This document shows, piece by piece, positions 50,140 to 61,775 of a stretch of 64,000 bases of DNA. The stretch is from Litoditis marina. Lineage: Eukaryota; Nematoda; Chromadorea; Rhabditida; Rhabditidae. Both the position numbers and the translations under genes were made by a program. The notes under the pieces are model-generated. The model made no database searches, was not told the DNA's origin, and saw nothing but the letters and a program-made list of their open reading frames with translations. Position 1 is the first letter of the stretch, and each line of letters starts with the position of its first letter. The stretch covers positions 24,402,985-24,466,984 of the forward strand of contig OZ038433.1 in NCBI GenBank assembly GCA_964036275.1. The letters are read 5' to 3'.

Positions 50140-53100
50140 ATGAGCAGTTTCCGTGCATCGATGCTTTTGATACTTGTTGGTATAATATTGTTGACTACTG
50201 GCGGTGAGTGTGGCTCTTCATGAACTACCTCCTCCATAGCTATTAAATATTCAAACGCGAGAGAGTGTTTACGAAATTCAAGCAAGATGGTGTTTCATTC
50301 TGGTGGATAATAATAATAATAATAAAATCGTTACGACAAACATTTCAGCAGTGATTTTCTTCATTCATACTAAAACAACCAAGACATTGATCACATAGTA
50401 GCATCCGTAGAGGGGTGGGGTCCGTAGAAGACAGAATAGGCAAAAAACTGAAGTTTTATTACCAGAGCATGCAATCCGCCATGAAGATACCGCGTCGAGG
50501 GGGGGGGGGGGGTTTGAACCATGGTGTTTTGAGTGCTAGTGCGCACATAACCAGTCAACCACGACCACCGTTTTATCGAGGTTCTACTTTGTGGAAAAAT
50601 GGGAAGAACTAGTCTATAGTTCCTGAGCGACTTTTCCTATTCTTATATTCAGTTTTTTTAATTGTTCAGCTCAAAGTTTTAGTGTCGAGTCGCTGTCCGG
50701 CTGCAAGAGTGCCATTCTCACCATGTACAGGAACTGCGGGGATAATACTAGACACATCTGCCCAACTGGGAAATGTCGGAATTTACAACGTAAGTTTTGC
50801 TTTTTTCGACAAATTGTGCACGCAATATCAGGGAGAAGGAGTACTAAAAATAAGCTTAAAATAAGAGTACCATTTTCACAATGTACAGGAAATCCACCCA
50901 TAACATGTTACAGCTATCAAATGTAGGAACAAGACAACAAATATATTTATCAGAACAATGTTCACCAAATAGTGTGATTTGCAAAAAAATATTGTTTAAA
51001 CTCTCCAAATTGATCACGTTGATCAAAGACAAAAGGTGTTCAACTTGCACCCATCTGGAGCCATCTAATATCGCCAACCAGATGGACTGTACTGAACAAG
51101 TGTGCTTTTTTCAGGAAGTAAACTACATTGAGAACTATCTTCTACCCATAATTGGCTGGGGTCAGCAACAGACCATAGGAGTGTTTGGTGTCGCTCATAA
51201 TGTACTGCAGTACGAGTAAGTTTCACAGGATAGGTGTGAAAATAGGTGCATCGAACTTCCAAACTAGCCAAGCAGAGAACACGCCAAGCATCATAACATT
51301 CTGGAGAATACATATAACCAATCCAGTTGAAAACGTTCTGTCAGAAAGAGTTCACGCATAGAAGAGTTGAGTAGAGCTCAACTCCAATCTGTAAAAGTCA
51401 ACAATGACGTAGCAAACTATTCATTATAGTAAACCCATTAACTATTCGGTCTACGTTAAAAATGAAAAGACAGAGCCTACATATAATAGTGATAGGATCC
51501 GGAGGTTTTCTCGCGAAGTTTGAATTCCAAATCAATATGGCGTTCTCATCCATTGTAACCTCTGTGCTTTGACCTACTTCATGAATTTTACGCGCATTTT
51601 CAATGAGAATAAGTAGATTTACTCGCATATCCTATTGACTCATAACATAATTTTCAGCTACTCTTCAAGTATGGCAGAAATCTGTGATGACCTAGATGGA
51701 ATTATAAGGGCGACGGAGAACAAGCCAAGCATCATTTCATTAAAAGAGTAGGTTCCTGGTTTTATGCCGTGCAGAATTTGTATCATATCATGTTATGTTT
51801 GTACAAGAAACAATTTGTTATTTGATTCCAACTATGGTATCTAACACTGTGATGCTTGTTGCGCCTAATGAATGGAAGCTCTCTCGAACTTGCCGAACCA
51901 AACTTGAAAATTTTCCATGAACTTGTTCGAGAATTCGCCTGCTTGAGAAAATTTATGAATAACCTCTCGTAACCGCTTCGGGAGAAAAACATAGGAGTTT
52001 TCATTTGTGTTTCTGTTATTGAAATACATGTTGCTGCGTGGGTCTCCTAGGAAGACAACGGCTCCAAGAGGATATATGTGTTATATTCATCTGCACACTC
52101 GATAGCGATGGTTTCCGTTTCAGACAGAACGACAATGTAATTGTAATACTTGGTAACATTTCAGCACTCTACTACATGTGGTTAGCAAACTACCGCCCAA
52201 CGAGACGGTTCAGCTAGTCCTGCTGTCCACCGAAACGTAGGTTCACTGAACAGGTTCCATCCGTTTTCTACCGTGAGCGAACCAGCCACCGTTCTTGAAC
52301 AGAACATAGAAGATTGAATTATGCTCGATCGAACACATTACTGTTCATTTTGATTATGATTGGATGTAGTACAATTAGATAAATGGATATATGAGATTAG
52401 ATGAGTAGTGGTGTGAGGTTAGTGGTTCAACTATTTTCTTACAGGTCGTCGGATGAAATCAAAAGTGCCGGTAATGCAATGATCGAGTATGTGGAGAACA
52501 ACGTGGTTGAGTTCACAGTCATTGCTTTCAACGGTGCTCCGTTCTCGGTGAGTCAAGTTACCAAAATAAATGAAGTTTTTCGTAAAAACAACAAATATTG
52601 AACAAATCATGACAAAAACTGTTAGATAAGTAGAATTAAGAGCCACCTAAACTTTTTTCTGTAGTCAGATACACTATTCCAAAAAGTGACTGAGTTACTT
52701 TTGTTATTCACATTCAAAAAATTTCAAATGGTTTTTGTCCTATTCCAAATGAACTGTTCAACTTAATACGAACGGTTTCTAGGTTGAATTAATCAATCCA
52801 GAACATTCCATGTCATTCCATGTGAGTTGATATGATAGTAAATTTGGTGAACTCCATTCTAGGTGAAAACCTGAAATTACAGGGAGGCGGCCCTATCAAA
52901 CTCGTCTTCATCACATTACTTTTGTATGAGTTAAACATTCAACACCCAAGTAGTTTTTTAAAAATGTCATAATTTTCAGCTACTTAATTTTCCGGCGAGC
53001 ACGTTTTATAAGCTTGACTTTGGAACCATTGTCGAAGACGCCTCTGGACTTCCCGACTGCTTGATTCAGAACATGTGTGGAGTGCATAACACTCAATGTA

Positions 53101-56100
53101 AGTTGAATAGGAACACATTATTGTTAAAAGTTATGAAAAAAATGAAGAAATAAGTCAATTTATTCTTCAGATTAGTGTTCAGTGTAATTTGACTCTAGGT
53201 GATGTGAACAAACCTGGAACTAAAGCCGTGCCCGGAGCAACCCAAACCACTCAGGTGAGATATTGCCTTTCTCTCTCTGTCCCACCCACCCTCTCCCTCT
53301 TCACCTTCATTTCTCAATTTTTCTCTTCTCTTTTCCATCGTTCTCTTCTTTCATACACCATTTTGAAAACAGTGTTTTTGTTGTATATAAGGGTGACTGG
53401 TTGTAGATTCTCTAAGCGGTCATAACTTAGTTGCCACCGGAAATGAAAAGGCTTAAACTACAGCGAGATAGGGCATTATACACCGAATAGGATTGCTTGG
53501 CATCGAACCCATTTTACAAAAATCAATATCAGGCTCCAGCACCTGTGACTGACGAACGGAAGTGTACTTGTAACTACACAAGTCTATGGAATGACGTCAT
53601 TATTCTGATGGATACGTCCGCCTCTCTTACGGACGAGGAACAGGAAGACGTGAGTCGAAATGTTCGGAGAATCATTAAAAGATTGACGGTAACACTGTCA
53701 CAACATTCCAGTCCCTCTGGATGGTCTGTTCCTGAGGTTAAAAAGGATCTATTTCGACCTATTTCAGATCCTCGATTTGATAAAATCTCAGTTTGGGCTT
53801 CTGACAGTAGACACCCCAACTAATGCAAACGCCAACAACAACAAAGTAGGTTGTTGTTATCGGTTATGTTTATTCTATAAGTTTTCGCTTTCTCAATTGA
53901 CAATCGAAGACAATTTAAGCAATTTTGTTTTTGGTGACCGACTTTTCAATGTAATTTTGGCGTTTTACCAGGAATGTACTCTTTTTCGGATCAAGAAGTA
54001 CTTGACAGTAAATATCAAACATCTTGCGGTTTCATGTGAATTCACCTTTTCTGCTTTGTATGCCATCATAGAGAGTAGGACTAGCTGGTATGAAGCACAA
54101 CGCCGCCATGTTTCTCTCTCGTATACAATGTTCAAACGTCCACCCAAATTCGTTCCAACTCGTTCGAACATTGTTTATAACCTTCCAGTTTTATACAAGT
54201 GTCGGGGTTATAACCTATGCCGATCAAGCGACCGTTCGGAGTTCTCTCGGAAGTCTGAATGGAACTAGTCTTTTCGATCTGGAAATCGCCAATGAAGGAG
54301 GAGACGCCAATATTGCTGAGTTGGGTATCGAATATTGAAAATTATGGATGAAAAAAATGGTTCTTTTCATACTCGGCATATCTTTCTTAGCGTGAAATTA
54401 GACAAAAATTTGAGAGATGTGGCCGATTTCCAAATTACACTTCATCGTCGATTCGCGTTAATTTTAATGTTTTGCTTCAATGTTTTCTGTCAGTTCAGGG
54501 GCCTACAAGCTGCGGTGGATGAATTCAGAACATCACCCAATAACCGGAAGAACGCACGAGATGTAATAATTCTGATATCAAATGCCTACAAGTTAGTGTT
54601 TGGTTTAGAACTAAATGATTCAGAGAAAAACTTTACTTGTCCATACGACAAAACAAAATCAACAGAAAATCAAAATCATTTATCATCGATTCGCTCAAAG
54701 TATGGATCACAAACGCTGAGTGGGTTTTCGGAAACGGCTATATTTGGTTTGCAATATTCGATTAGAACCGGACAAGTTTAAATAATACTACATACACTCT
54801 TATAAACATAGCTGAAGACGTGTTCACTCGTTTTAATCACGACTCTCGCTAGTTAGCACTACAGTGAATGTCTCGCTCTCGTGAGGTGAGAATGCTCAAA
54901 TTTGAAGTCGCATGTTATTACATAAGATTGAAACTACTTTTCAGTGTTATTTCAACTGTCCTGTAAATGTGTTCAATTAGCGACTGTTCGTTCTAAAAAG
55001 TAGTCAAAATATGGTCCATTCAAATATGTTTCAGGCCGGTTGGGCCTACCGATCCATTGGCCATACGAGATGAGTTTCTTGGAAACGATGGCGTAATCAT
55101 CGTGTATGGTGCGTTGTATCGCAGATCGTCAGAAAGTCTGTAAATTGGATACAAGTATTGTCTTGAGGATCTTCCATGAGTTGCTATTGCGTTATTTTGT
55201 TTAGATTTTTTCAGTCTTCCAGAATGGAATTCTTTTGGTTTTTCCAGATTTTGCGGCTACTGAAAAGCAAGCTGAACCTGAACTGGAAGAGATCGCCTCC
55301 GAAGGTTACTACTATATTTCCGGAAAAGACGTACTTGGAGAAGACATCCGGACCGGAATGTGTGCCGGTAGGTCTAATAAACATGGAACCGAATAATTTG
55401 AATACACTGCATGCTGTGCTAGTGATGTGTCGTTATCACCTGAGATAATCCAAAGTATGTAATTAAAGAATCCGTCCCGCTCTAATTTTGACTTGTGAGT
55501 TAACAATCTGACCTTTTGACAAATGCAAAACCATTATCAAAAATGTATACTTTTATATCTCTATCTCGCTTCGTTTTCTCAGAAAAGCGGCTTACGTAAT
55601 GACACCGATGGGGGAGTTGCGTACGGGGTATGCTCAAAATAGCCTATAACAGTACAAAAATATTCTCAACCAAGTCAAGTTGCGTCACAGTGAAAATGTT
55701 CATGTGCTCTTTTTTATTGCTCGATGTTATGCAAATTTTGCAAACTTTTTATCAGGAAGTTTTCTCATGGTCTGTGGGAAGAGATTGAGATACTTTTCTG
55801 AGCTTTTTGAATCTTTCGTGAAACTCAGATTATAGCGGAACGGTTTTTTTAAGCTTCTTGACGATGAATTAATTACTAGCTGGATCGTGGACAAAATTCA
55901 TACATACTCTCACCCTATGCGTGACCATTTTCTTCTCACCTAATGCCATAAAAACACTTTTCGAATCCAACATCAAACACTTTAGAGTAACCGATAAATT
56001 TTTCAGCTAACTGCTTCTGCAAACCGCAATCTATTCCCTTCATGACAAGCGACGGCAACAAAACACCGGTAGGGGGTAAGTGAAATGTTACAATAAGTAA

Positions 56101-57755
56101 CCAATTAACGATGTCAGGCAATATTGCAGAATGAAACAAGCATAATAACGAGTTTATGCCGATTTAACTTACATGTGTACAACACTTCTCCTGTTGATTG
56201 TACACTCTATTCAAGATTTTTTTGTTTAGGCTGTTACGTACCTAAAAGCGTGAGTTTGAACAAACAAATAGCCATGAAAGACTGCATTAAATATGATGCT
56301 GTGGTTGCATTGGACATGAGTGAGGAAAAAACAACTTTTCTTCAATCCCGTGAGTCGAGTTTGCTGTTCAAGTGTATTTAATTCATTACGTTTTCATATT
56401 GCACCGTAAAGAGATCTGAACCAAAGACTCTGTATTTCTAAACGTCAGTAATGAAAATTCTGAAAAAGGCATATTCAGATAGTCAAAATCTGAACAATAT
56501 CTCGAGCGAATAACTCTTGTTTAGTTGAGTTATGATGGATTCAATCAGAAAGACAATAGTGAATACTGTATACTCAGCTCCGAACCGCTGTGTGTGTAGT
56601 TTGATCCCTACATAATTCGGTCGTAACTCGAAAACTATGATGTGGGTGCACATCAAACTACAAATCAAGTAGTGTTACCTTCTCTACAAATAATTTGGCA
56701 GATAAAGAAAAACCTGCTGCTTTTGATATAATTTTATTTGCTCATAGAAGTCGATGGTTCCGTGCCGGGAGGAGCGTTTTGGATTGGACTCACCTATGAT
56801 GTGACGTTGAAGCAATATGTGTGGGACGACACAGCCACACCCGTATGATTTCAAAGTTTTATTACTTGATAACAAGAAAAATCCATAATTCATTGCACTT
56901 AACGTTATTGAAATGAACACACGTATTATAAAAATCCATACAAATTCATTATCATGCTTATGAGAGAATAACATACAATCTGTGTGTAACTGATCTGCAC
57001 ACTCATTCGTCGAGCCCGCCACAGGCTTGCCAATTGACTGGAGATTGTCTGGCCGCGTAGCCATTCGTCCCACCTCATGAGATTCTAAGTTAATATGAGT
57101 TTCTCATGAGATCCTCATAAACACCTCCTAAGCTGCTCGTGAGCTTTTAATGTTGTAGCACAGCAATCAAAATGAACTCATCAGAAGTTTGTGAGATATT
57201 GCTTGTGATGATCTCGTGAGGTTTCAGTGGGATTGCTAAGATGACCGCTCGAGAAAAAAACACATTTCCCACATAAATTCGATGAAAAGTGAAAAATTTG
57301 AAAAATTCCACAATGGTTTGATGCATTCTCCATAAAACGGTAGTCCTTTTCAGTTGGCTCCGACTTACGAGCCGTTTTCCAACTACATCGATCCCGCAAC
57401 AGCAGCTGCTGGAACATTCGAATGTGTGTATGTACATGATGGAAAGTGGATTCAAAGCTCATGCAGAAATTCTAGGTATTCAAAGTTTCTCGTGGTAACG
57501 TTCCATGGAAAATTTCTTTAGAACTACGACAAAGTTGTCATGGATTCATGGAACTGATGTTTTTGTCGAGAAAAACGTCAGAGCAACTTTACGCGTTTTT
57601 CTTCACCTCCAAACGCGAGCCAGGACAATAGCTCAAATAATCCGTTTTGTCAAGAAACGATTGAAAACACAAAAAAAAATTTCGTTCATGTGAGTACTTG
57701 CAGGAATTTCGTATGTGAACTGGCTCAGTGTGATTCGGTAAACTACTGTTCATGA
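50140..57755 (+). CDS. Secreted protein with two VWA-like domains and a C-type lectin domain
   Basis: Nineteen exons: 50140-50203, 50683-50789, 51115-51215, 51658-51747, 52165-52236, 52445-52547, 52980-53097, 53199-53254, 53533-53688, 53768-53845, 54189-54319, 54499-54591, 55035-55108, 55248-55367, 56007-56075, 56230-56349, 56748-56842, 57354-57475, 57704-57755. All phases close to 606 residues. A signal peptide (SMLLILVGIILLTTG) is followed by a first VWA-like domain (about 40-200), whose metal-site motif is altered (DTSAQ). A linker follows, then a second VWA domain (about 256-450) with an intact DTSAS motif after CTCNYTSLWND. A C-type lectin domain starts near 457 (NCFCK, GGAFWIGLTYD, RNFVCELAQC). 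No EPN or QPD sugar-binding motif is seen. Nematodes have many VWA-lectin (clec) proteins, often linked to gut immunity; that role is inference. An AATAAA lies at 57895-57900. Exon 2 could start six bases earlier. Confidence 0.9.
50499..50590 (-). mobile_element. tRNA-derived SINE-like fragment, minus strand
   Basis: In the first intron of the VWA-lectin gene, the minus strand reads TGGTTGACTGGTTATGTGC (A-box-like) and, about 35 bases on, ATGGTTCAAACC (B box) running into a C-run (13 G on the plus strand). The spacing suits a tRNA-like promoter, but the cloverleaf is imperfect. It differs from the pair at 42323 and 49530. Confidence 0.5.
53430..53505. repeat. Dispersed repeat (ACACAGCGG family), copy 3
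   Basis: AAACTACAGCGAGATAGGGC, then ACACCGAATAGGATTGC, aligns with 38480-38540. It ends 28 bases before the acceptor of exon 9 of the VWA-lectin gene. Confidence 0.5.
55467..55848. mobile_element. TTAA-flanked MITE, copy 2 (piggyBac-like)
   Basis: 382 bp between TTAA at 55463-55466 and 55849-55852. Ends are AGAATCCGTCCCGCT and AGCGGAACGGTTTTT. It is inverted relative to 38589-39029 and about 60 bases shorter. It lies within intron 14 of the VWA-lectin gene. Confidence 0.87.
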
Positions 57756-59203
57756 AGTACTTAAATCCCTATTTATTTTGAACCGATTGTATAAATGTGT
57801 TAGGCCGATTCCGTTGTTTGTTGCTTTCACAATTCCAAGGGTAGTTTGATTTTGGACAAAAACTGTACTTTCTAAAAACTCATAGCATACACAAAATAAA
57901 CATTATACAAACTTACTGTACGAACATACAGATAATAAGTTTTCATGTTAGAAACTCGTTGATCTCATTGTATTAGGCTCGCGCCCAAATGTGAATGTTC
58001 ACACGGAATGTGGCGTAATCACTGAAAATGGGCCGACCAAAATCATCGACGAAAACTTTCGCATTCGTACTGGCGTGCGACTTGATCGTTTATCGTTCAG
58101 CGACAGTTTGTGTTTCTGACTGATGTTTCTAATCGAGTTAATCCAGATTAATCATGGTTTCTATTCCCGAACACACAGTGTTGTTGTGGTACTATTAAGA
58201 GCGTAGTGTTCTATGTTTATATTACTTTCACTGATCTAGCTCCAATTGTGGCGTTTAACTATCACTGTCATTGGTTAAACACTTTCACTGTATAAGAAGA
58301 CGTCTGGGTATGAAAACCTTTTTCAACCTTTTTCCGTTGGGTATTCCAAGTTGTATGAACAATCTTCGGTCACGCTCCCAACTAGGTCACTATTTACGCT
58401 GGTCCACGGTTCGGATTGATTAATAGATCAGCATTTCACATAAACAGCATTTAGCTGTGAGATGGTAATTATTTGAAGAATAGGACTGAGACGGTAAATT
58501 AGTACATCTGTTTACATTCTGAAGTGGACACGATAGAAGCTATGCGTTAAGTATTTCGTCGAGTATACGATAAAAATTGTTTTTTCAAGAAATAGCTTTC
58601 AATAAATGTCCATTAGTCAGGTAATACATTTTTTTTCTGAATAAATATGTTCTGTTTATCGTTCAACATAAAATTCGTCCACTCTGGTAACGACAACAAG
58701 AGTAAGGTACAGAAAATAGTTTTAAGAAGCTGCAACAGAGTCACGGGCGAAAAGTACATTAATAGTCAATACCTTTTGAGACTCCTACAGTACACATTGA
58801 ATGTTCGCAATAACTGTTTCCTGATGCGGAATAGATCTCTGTGGAACCTATTTTGGTTTACTCTTTGCAATACGGTAGTAGAATCATTTGTCAGAATCTT
58901 TGACCTTTTTGACTACATTTAACCTGTTGGCATATCAACCCAGTCTTCAGAACGCATAGCACAGTAAACCAAAAAAAAGTGCTAGAAAAATACATCGACT
59001 GAATGGACGTATTTCTTTTTTTGACCGGTATAGTTTTTCGAAATTGCCAAATTAAATTGCAAAGCTTGGAAACTGTTTTAGACTAGTATGAGAAACAGTA
59101 AAACTTAGCACTTTATAATTAGCAAAACCATGAATGATTTTCATGCTCAAACTGGGATCAACAATATCTTACATGCAAAGAACATGCAAGAAACACTATG
59201 TAT
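57756..59203. other. Intergenic stretch
   Basis: 3' flank of the VWA-lectin gene. A 91-codon plus-strand frame at 58647-58922 is hydrophobic-aromatic and lacks splice or start context; I leave it unannotated. Confidence 0.45.
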
Positions 59204-59416
59204 TTATTGGACAATAAATATTGAGTGAGGTTTGAACTCCGTCTTAAGTTCTTCGGCTCTGTTGAGATCTCGTATACACTCCATTTCACAGTCATTGGCC
59301 GATTCGACAATTTCGTACGACCAACACTCTTTCGCGTCTAGTAGACTGGCAGCAAACAGGATGAGAACATCCCAATACTCGGGAGCTGCTCGCCAGAACT
59401 CATCTGAAACAGAGCC
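59204..59416 (-). CDS. Possible terminal exon of an unidentified minus-strand gene
   Basis: After a TTTCCTAG acceptor (an alternative, CTGTTTCAG, lies 13 bases on) the frame runs 70 codons to TAA at 59204. The sequence looks like a real protein end, with DEFWRAAPEYWDVLILFAAS and SANDCEMECIRDLNRAEELK. Upstream on the same strand, at 59475-59664, an open stretch with DTCTFIECDLCKGNSN could be the previous exon, joined through a GTGTCT donor in phase 1 to the alternative acceptor. No family is recognised. Confidence 0.42.
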   Translation of the reverse strand, partial: GSVSDEFWRAAPEYWDVLILFAASLLDAKECWSYEIVESANDCEMECIRDLNRAEELKTEFKPHSIFIVQ

Positions 59417-60429
59417 CTAGGAAACGAACAAATAATCGTTGTAGTTTGATGAGTGTACATCCCCCATTCAATCGAATTTTGATCGAAATTCAACGGGACA
59501 GAGCGAAAAACAAAGACACCGTTTGAGTTTCCTTTGCAAAGATCACACTCTATAAACGTACACGTATCGGGTTCGATGTTGTTAAAGGAATAATTCGGCT
59601 TAAACATCGCGATAGGTGATATTTTGGCAATGATTCTGTTCTCTGATGTTGTTTTGATTACCAAAAATGCAAAATAACCAATTACAGTACTTTTCCCGGG
59701 ATTTGCCGATTTTTCGCACGATCGCGCAGAACGTTGTGGGCGGACGGGTGGCGCGCAAGAATTGCGTGCCGCAGGACGGCGGCCACGCCCACTCGCGAAG
59801 CAGCCACAAGAAAACGCATCATTTTGTGTATTTGTTTCATTTAATTTATATTGTCGTTTTTATTTTTGGTTTAAATCGTTCATTCAAGGTAATTACTGGC
59901 ATTTTTCGATGTTGTCACAATGTATCACTCGACGGAAAGTTGTATAGTTCTCTCTCGCACCAATATTCCAATAATATATAGCGTTTATTTTTCTCTATTA
60001 TTTCTTATATCGTTTAGAACGTTTTTCGAGATCATACTGCAACTTTTTTGAATCATTGATTTTACAGAAGTAGTTACCCCCGATTCGCCCAAAGTGGAGC
60101 ATAATGAAGGATAGGAAGGAGACAACATTTCAATCAAACTTGCGTACAAGCTTGCATACAAGTTTCTGGTTGAACAGCTCACAATTACGCTGCCTTTCGA
60201 CTTTCGTTGGAAGTTAGTTATTGGAGTCATTTAACTGTTGTAGTGTACTAGTTTTTTTTCTCCGTAAAATAGAAAGCCTTTTTTTCGATTCGAGCACGTG
60301 TTATTTATAATTTCGTGCAGTGTTGGCGGACCCTGTTCTAAGATCTGAATAATTTTTGAAAGAGGTCCAGTTTTCGTTCGATTCAATTACGATCAGTACT
60401 TTCTCAATCAGTGGGCCCGTTTTATGTTG
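59417..60429. other. Stretch with a GC-rich patch at 59690-59810
   Basis: The patch contains GTGGGCGGACGGGTGGCGCG and GGCGGCCACGCCCACTCGCG and stands out from AT-rich surroundings. It could be a promoter of the minus-strand exon at 59204, or part of an old repeat. Nothing else is supported. Confidence 0.35.
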
Positions 60430-60720
60430 CTAATACTCTCAATCGCGCGCAGCGCGAAGCGCTGTGCGAGATTTGTCTTTGGTCCGGCTAATGCGCGCCT
60501 CCGTTTTTTTAGTTTTCCCATAAAAAGGCTGAAATTCGCAAAACAGAATTTTTACGAATTTGAGAAGTTTCTACAGCATATTTGCAAATTGTGTTCCAAA
60601 TTTGAACGAAATCGGTTGAGTTTGAGCCAAGTTATGATGTTTTCGCTTCATCAAGAGCGCCAACTTCCGTCGTGTGTCCTTCCTTCCTTCCTTCCTTCCT
60701 TCCGTCATGGCGTGCTGTGA
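60430..60720 (+). repeat. Dispersed repeat with GC palindrome, copy 2
   Basis: It starts with GCGCGCAGCGCGAAGCGCTG, then TTGTCTTTGGTCCGGC, then AAATTTGAACGAAATCGGTT and CCAAGTTATG, and ends in a (TTCC)n run at 60678-60705. The order matches the reverse-strand copy at 22405-22715. Confidence 0.7.
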
Positions 60721-60899
60721 TGCTATCTCTGCCACAACTAACCAGATTTGGCTTAAATTTGTAGTAATAATAGAACTCGTATAAAAACGGAATGAGCGCA
60801 AATTTTTTTTTGAAAAAAAAATGTTTTTCACCAAGTTACGACCTTTCGAAATAAAGGCCTCTGCGTCTCTCCATTTTGTGCACTCTCTCGCTCTCTCTG

Positions 60900-61665
60900 T
60901 CAGGTCGGTTATGCAAACTCTTGTAACTTAGGGTAACACTAACCGATTTCGATGAAAATTTAAATATGATACCATCGTGACTTTAATATAAGTAAAACGT
61001 ATTCTATCGGTGACGTAATTCAGGATTCTGGAGACCCGATGACGTCATCTTTGAAAAGTGCAAAGTTGACGTCAAATATTTCTCCGAATGATGACAATAG
61101 TTGGCAAGTGGGTTATTAACGATGGATCTTCATCGAAAGGTGTCGTATTCCGGGATTCTGAATGCCAGATGACGTCAAATTTCAAAAGTAAAAAGTTGAC
61201 GTCAAATTATTCTTCAAATGATAATAATAGTGGGCGACTGGTTTAATAACGATATAACTTCATCTAAACATGTCGTCATCTGAGATTCTGGAGGCCAGGA
61301 GACGTCATATTCGAAAGTTCAAAGTTGACGTCAAATATGTTCACAAATGATAATAATAGTTGGCAAGTGGGGTATTAACGGTGAAACTTCATCTAAACAT
61401 GACGTATTCTGGAATTCTGAAAGCCGGATGACGTCATTTTTGAAAAGTGCAAAGTTGACGTCACATATATTTTCAAATAATGGTAATATCTTAGAAAGGG
61501 TCAATTAACGGTGAAACTCAATCTAAGAGTGACGTATTCTGGGATTCTGGAGACCAGATGACGTCATTTTTGAAAAGTGCAAAGTTGACGTCACATATAT
61601 TTTTAAATGTGAAAATATCTCAAAAATGGTATATTAACGATGAAACTTTATCTAAATATGACATA
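60900..61665. repeat. 130-bp satellite, about five units
   Basis: GACGTCAT marks the start of each unit at 61041, 61171, 61301, 61430 and 61560, a period of 129-130 bases. Each unit has AAAGTGCAAAGTTGACGTCA, an AATGATAATAATAGTTGGCA-like part, ATTAACGATGAAACTTCATC and GATTCTGGAGGCC. The flank from about 60900 has similar but weaker content. Non-coding. Confidence 0.92.
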
Positions 61666-61666
61666 C

Positions 61667-61704
61667 AAGGAAGGTACCCCGGGCTACGCCCGGGTCCCTC
61701 CCTT
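61667..61704. repeat. GC-rich hairpin at the left edge of the minisatellite
   Basis: ACAAGGAAGGTACCCCGGGC pairs with GCCCGGGTCCCTCCCTTG across a TAC loop, with small mismatches. A related hairpin stands at 62761-62805. Confidence 0.75.
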
Positions 61705-61775
61705 GATGAGTCTAGGCCGGTGGTTGCGTCGAGAAGTTTTTTTTCATATTCTTCGTCTTTGAAAAGTCCTCGAGC

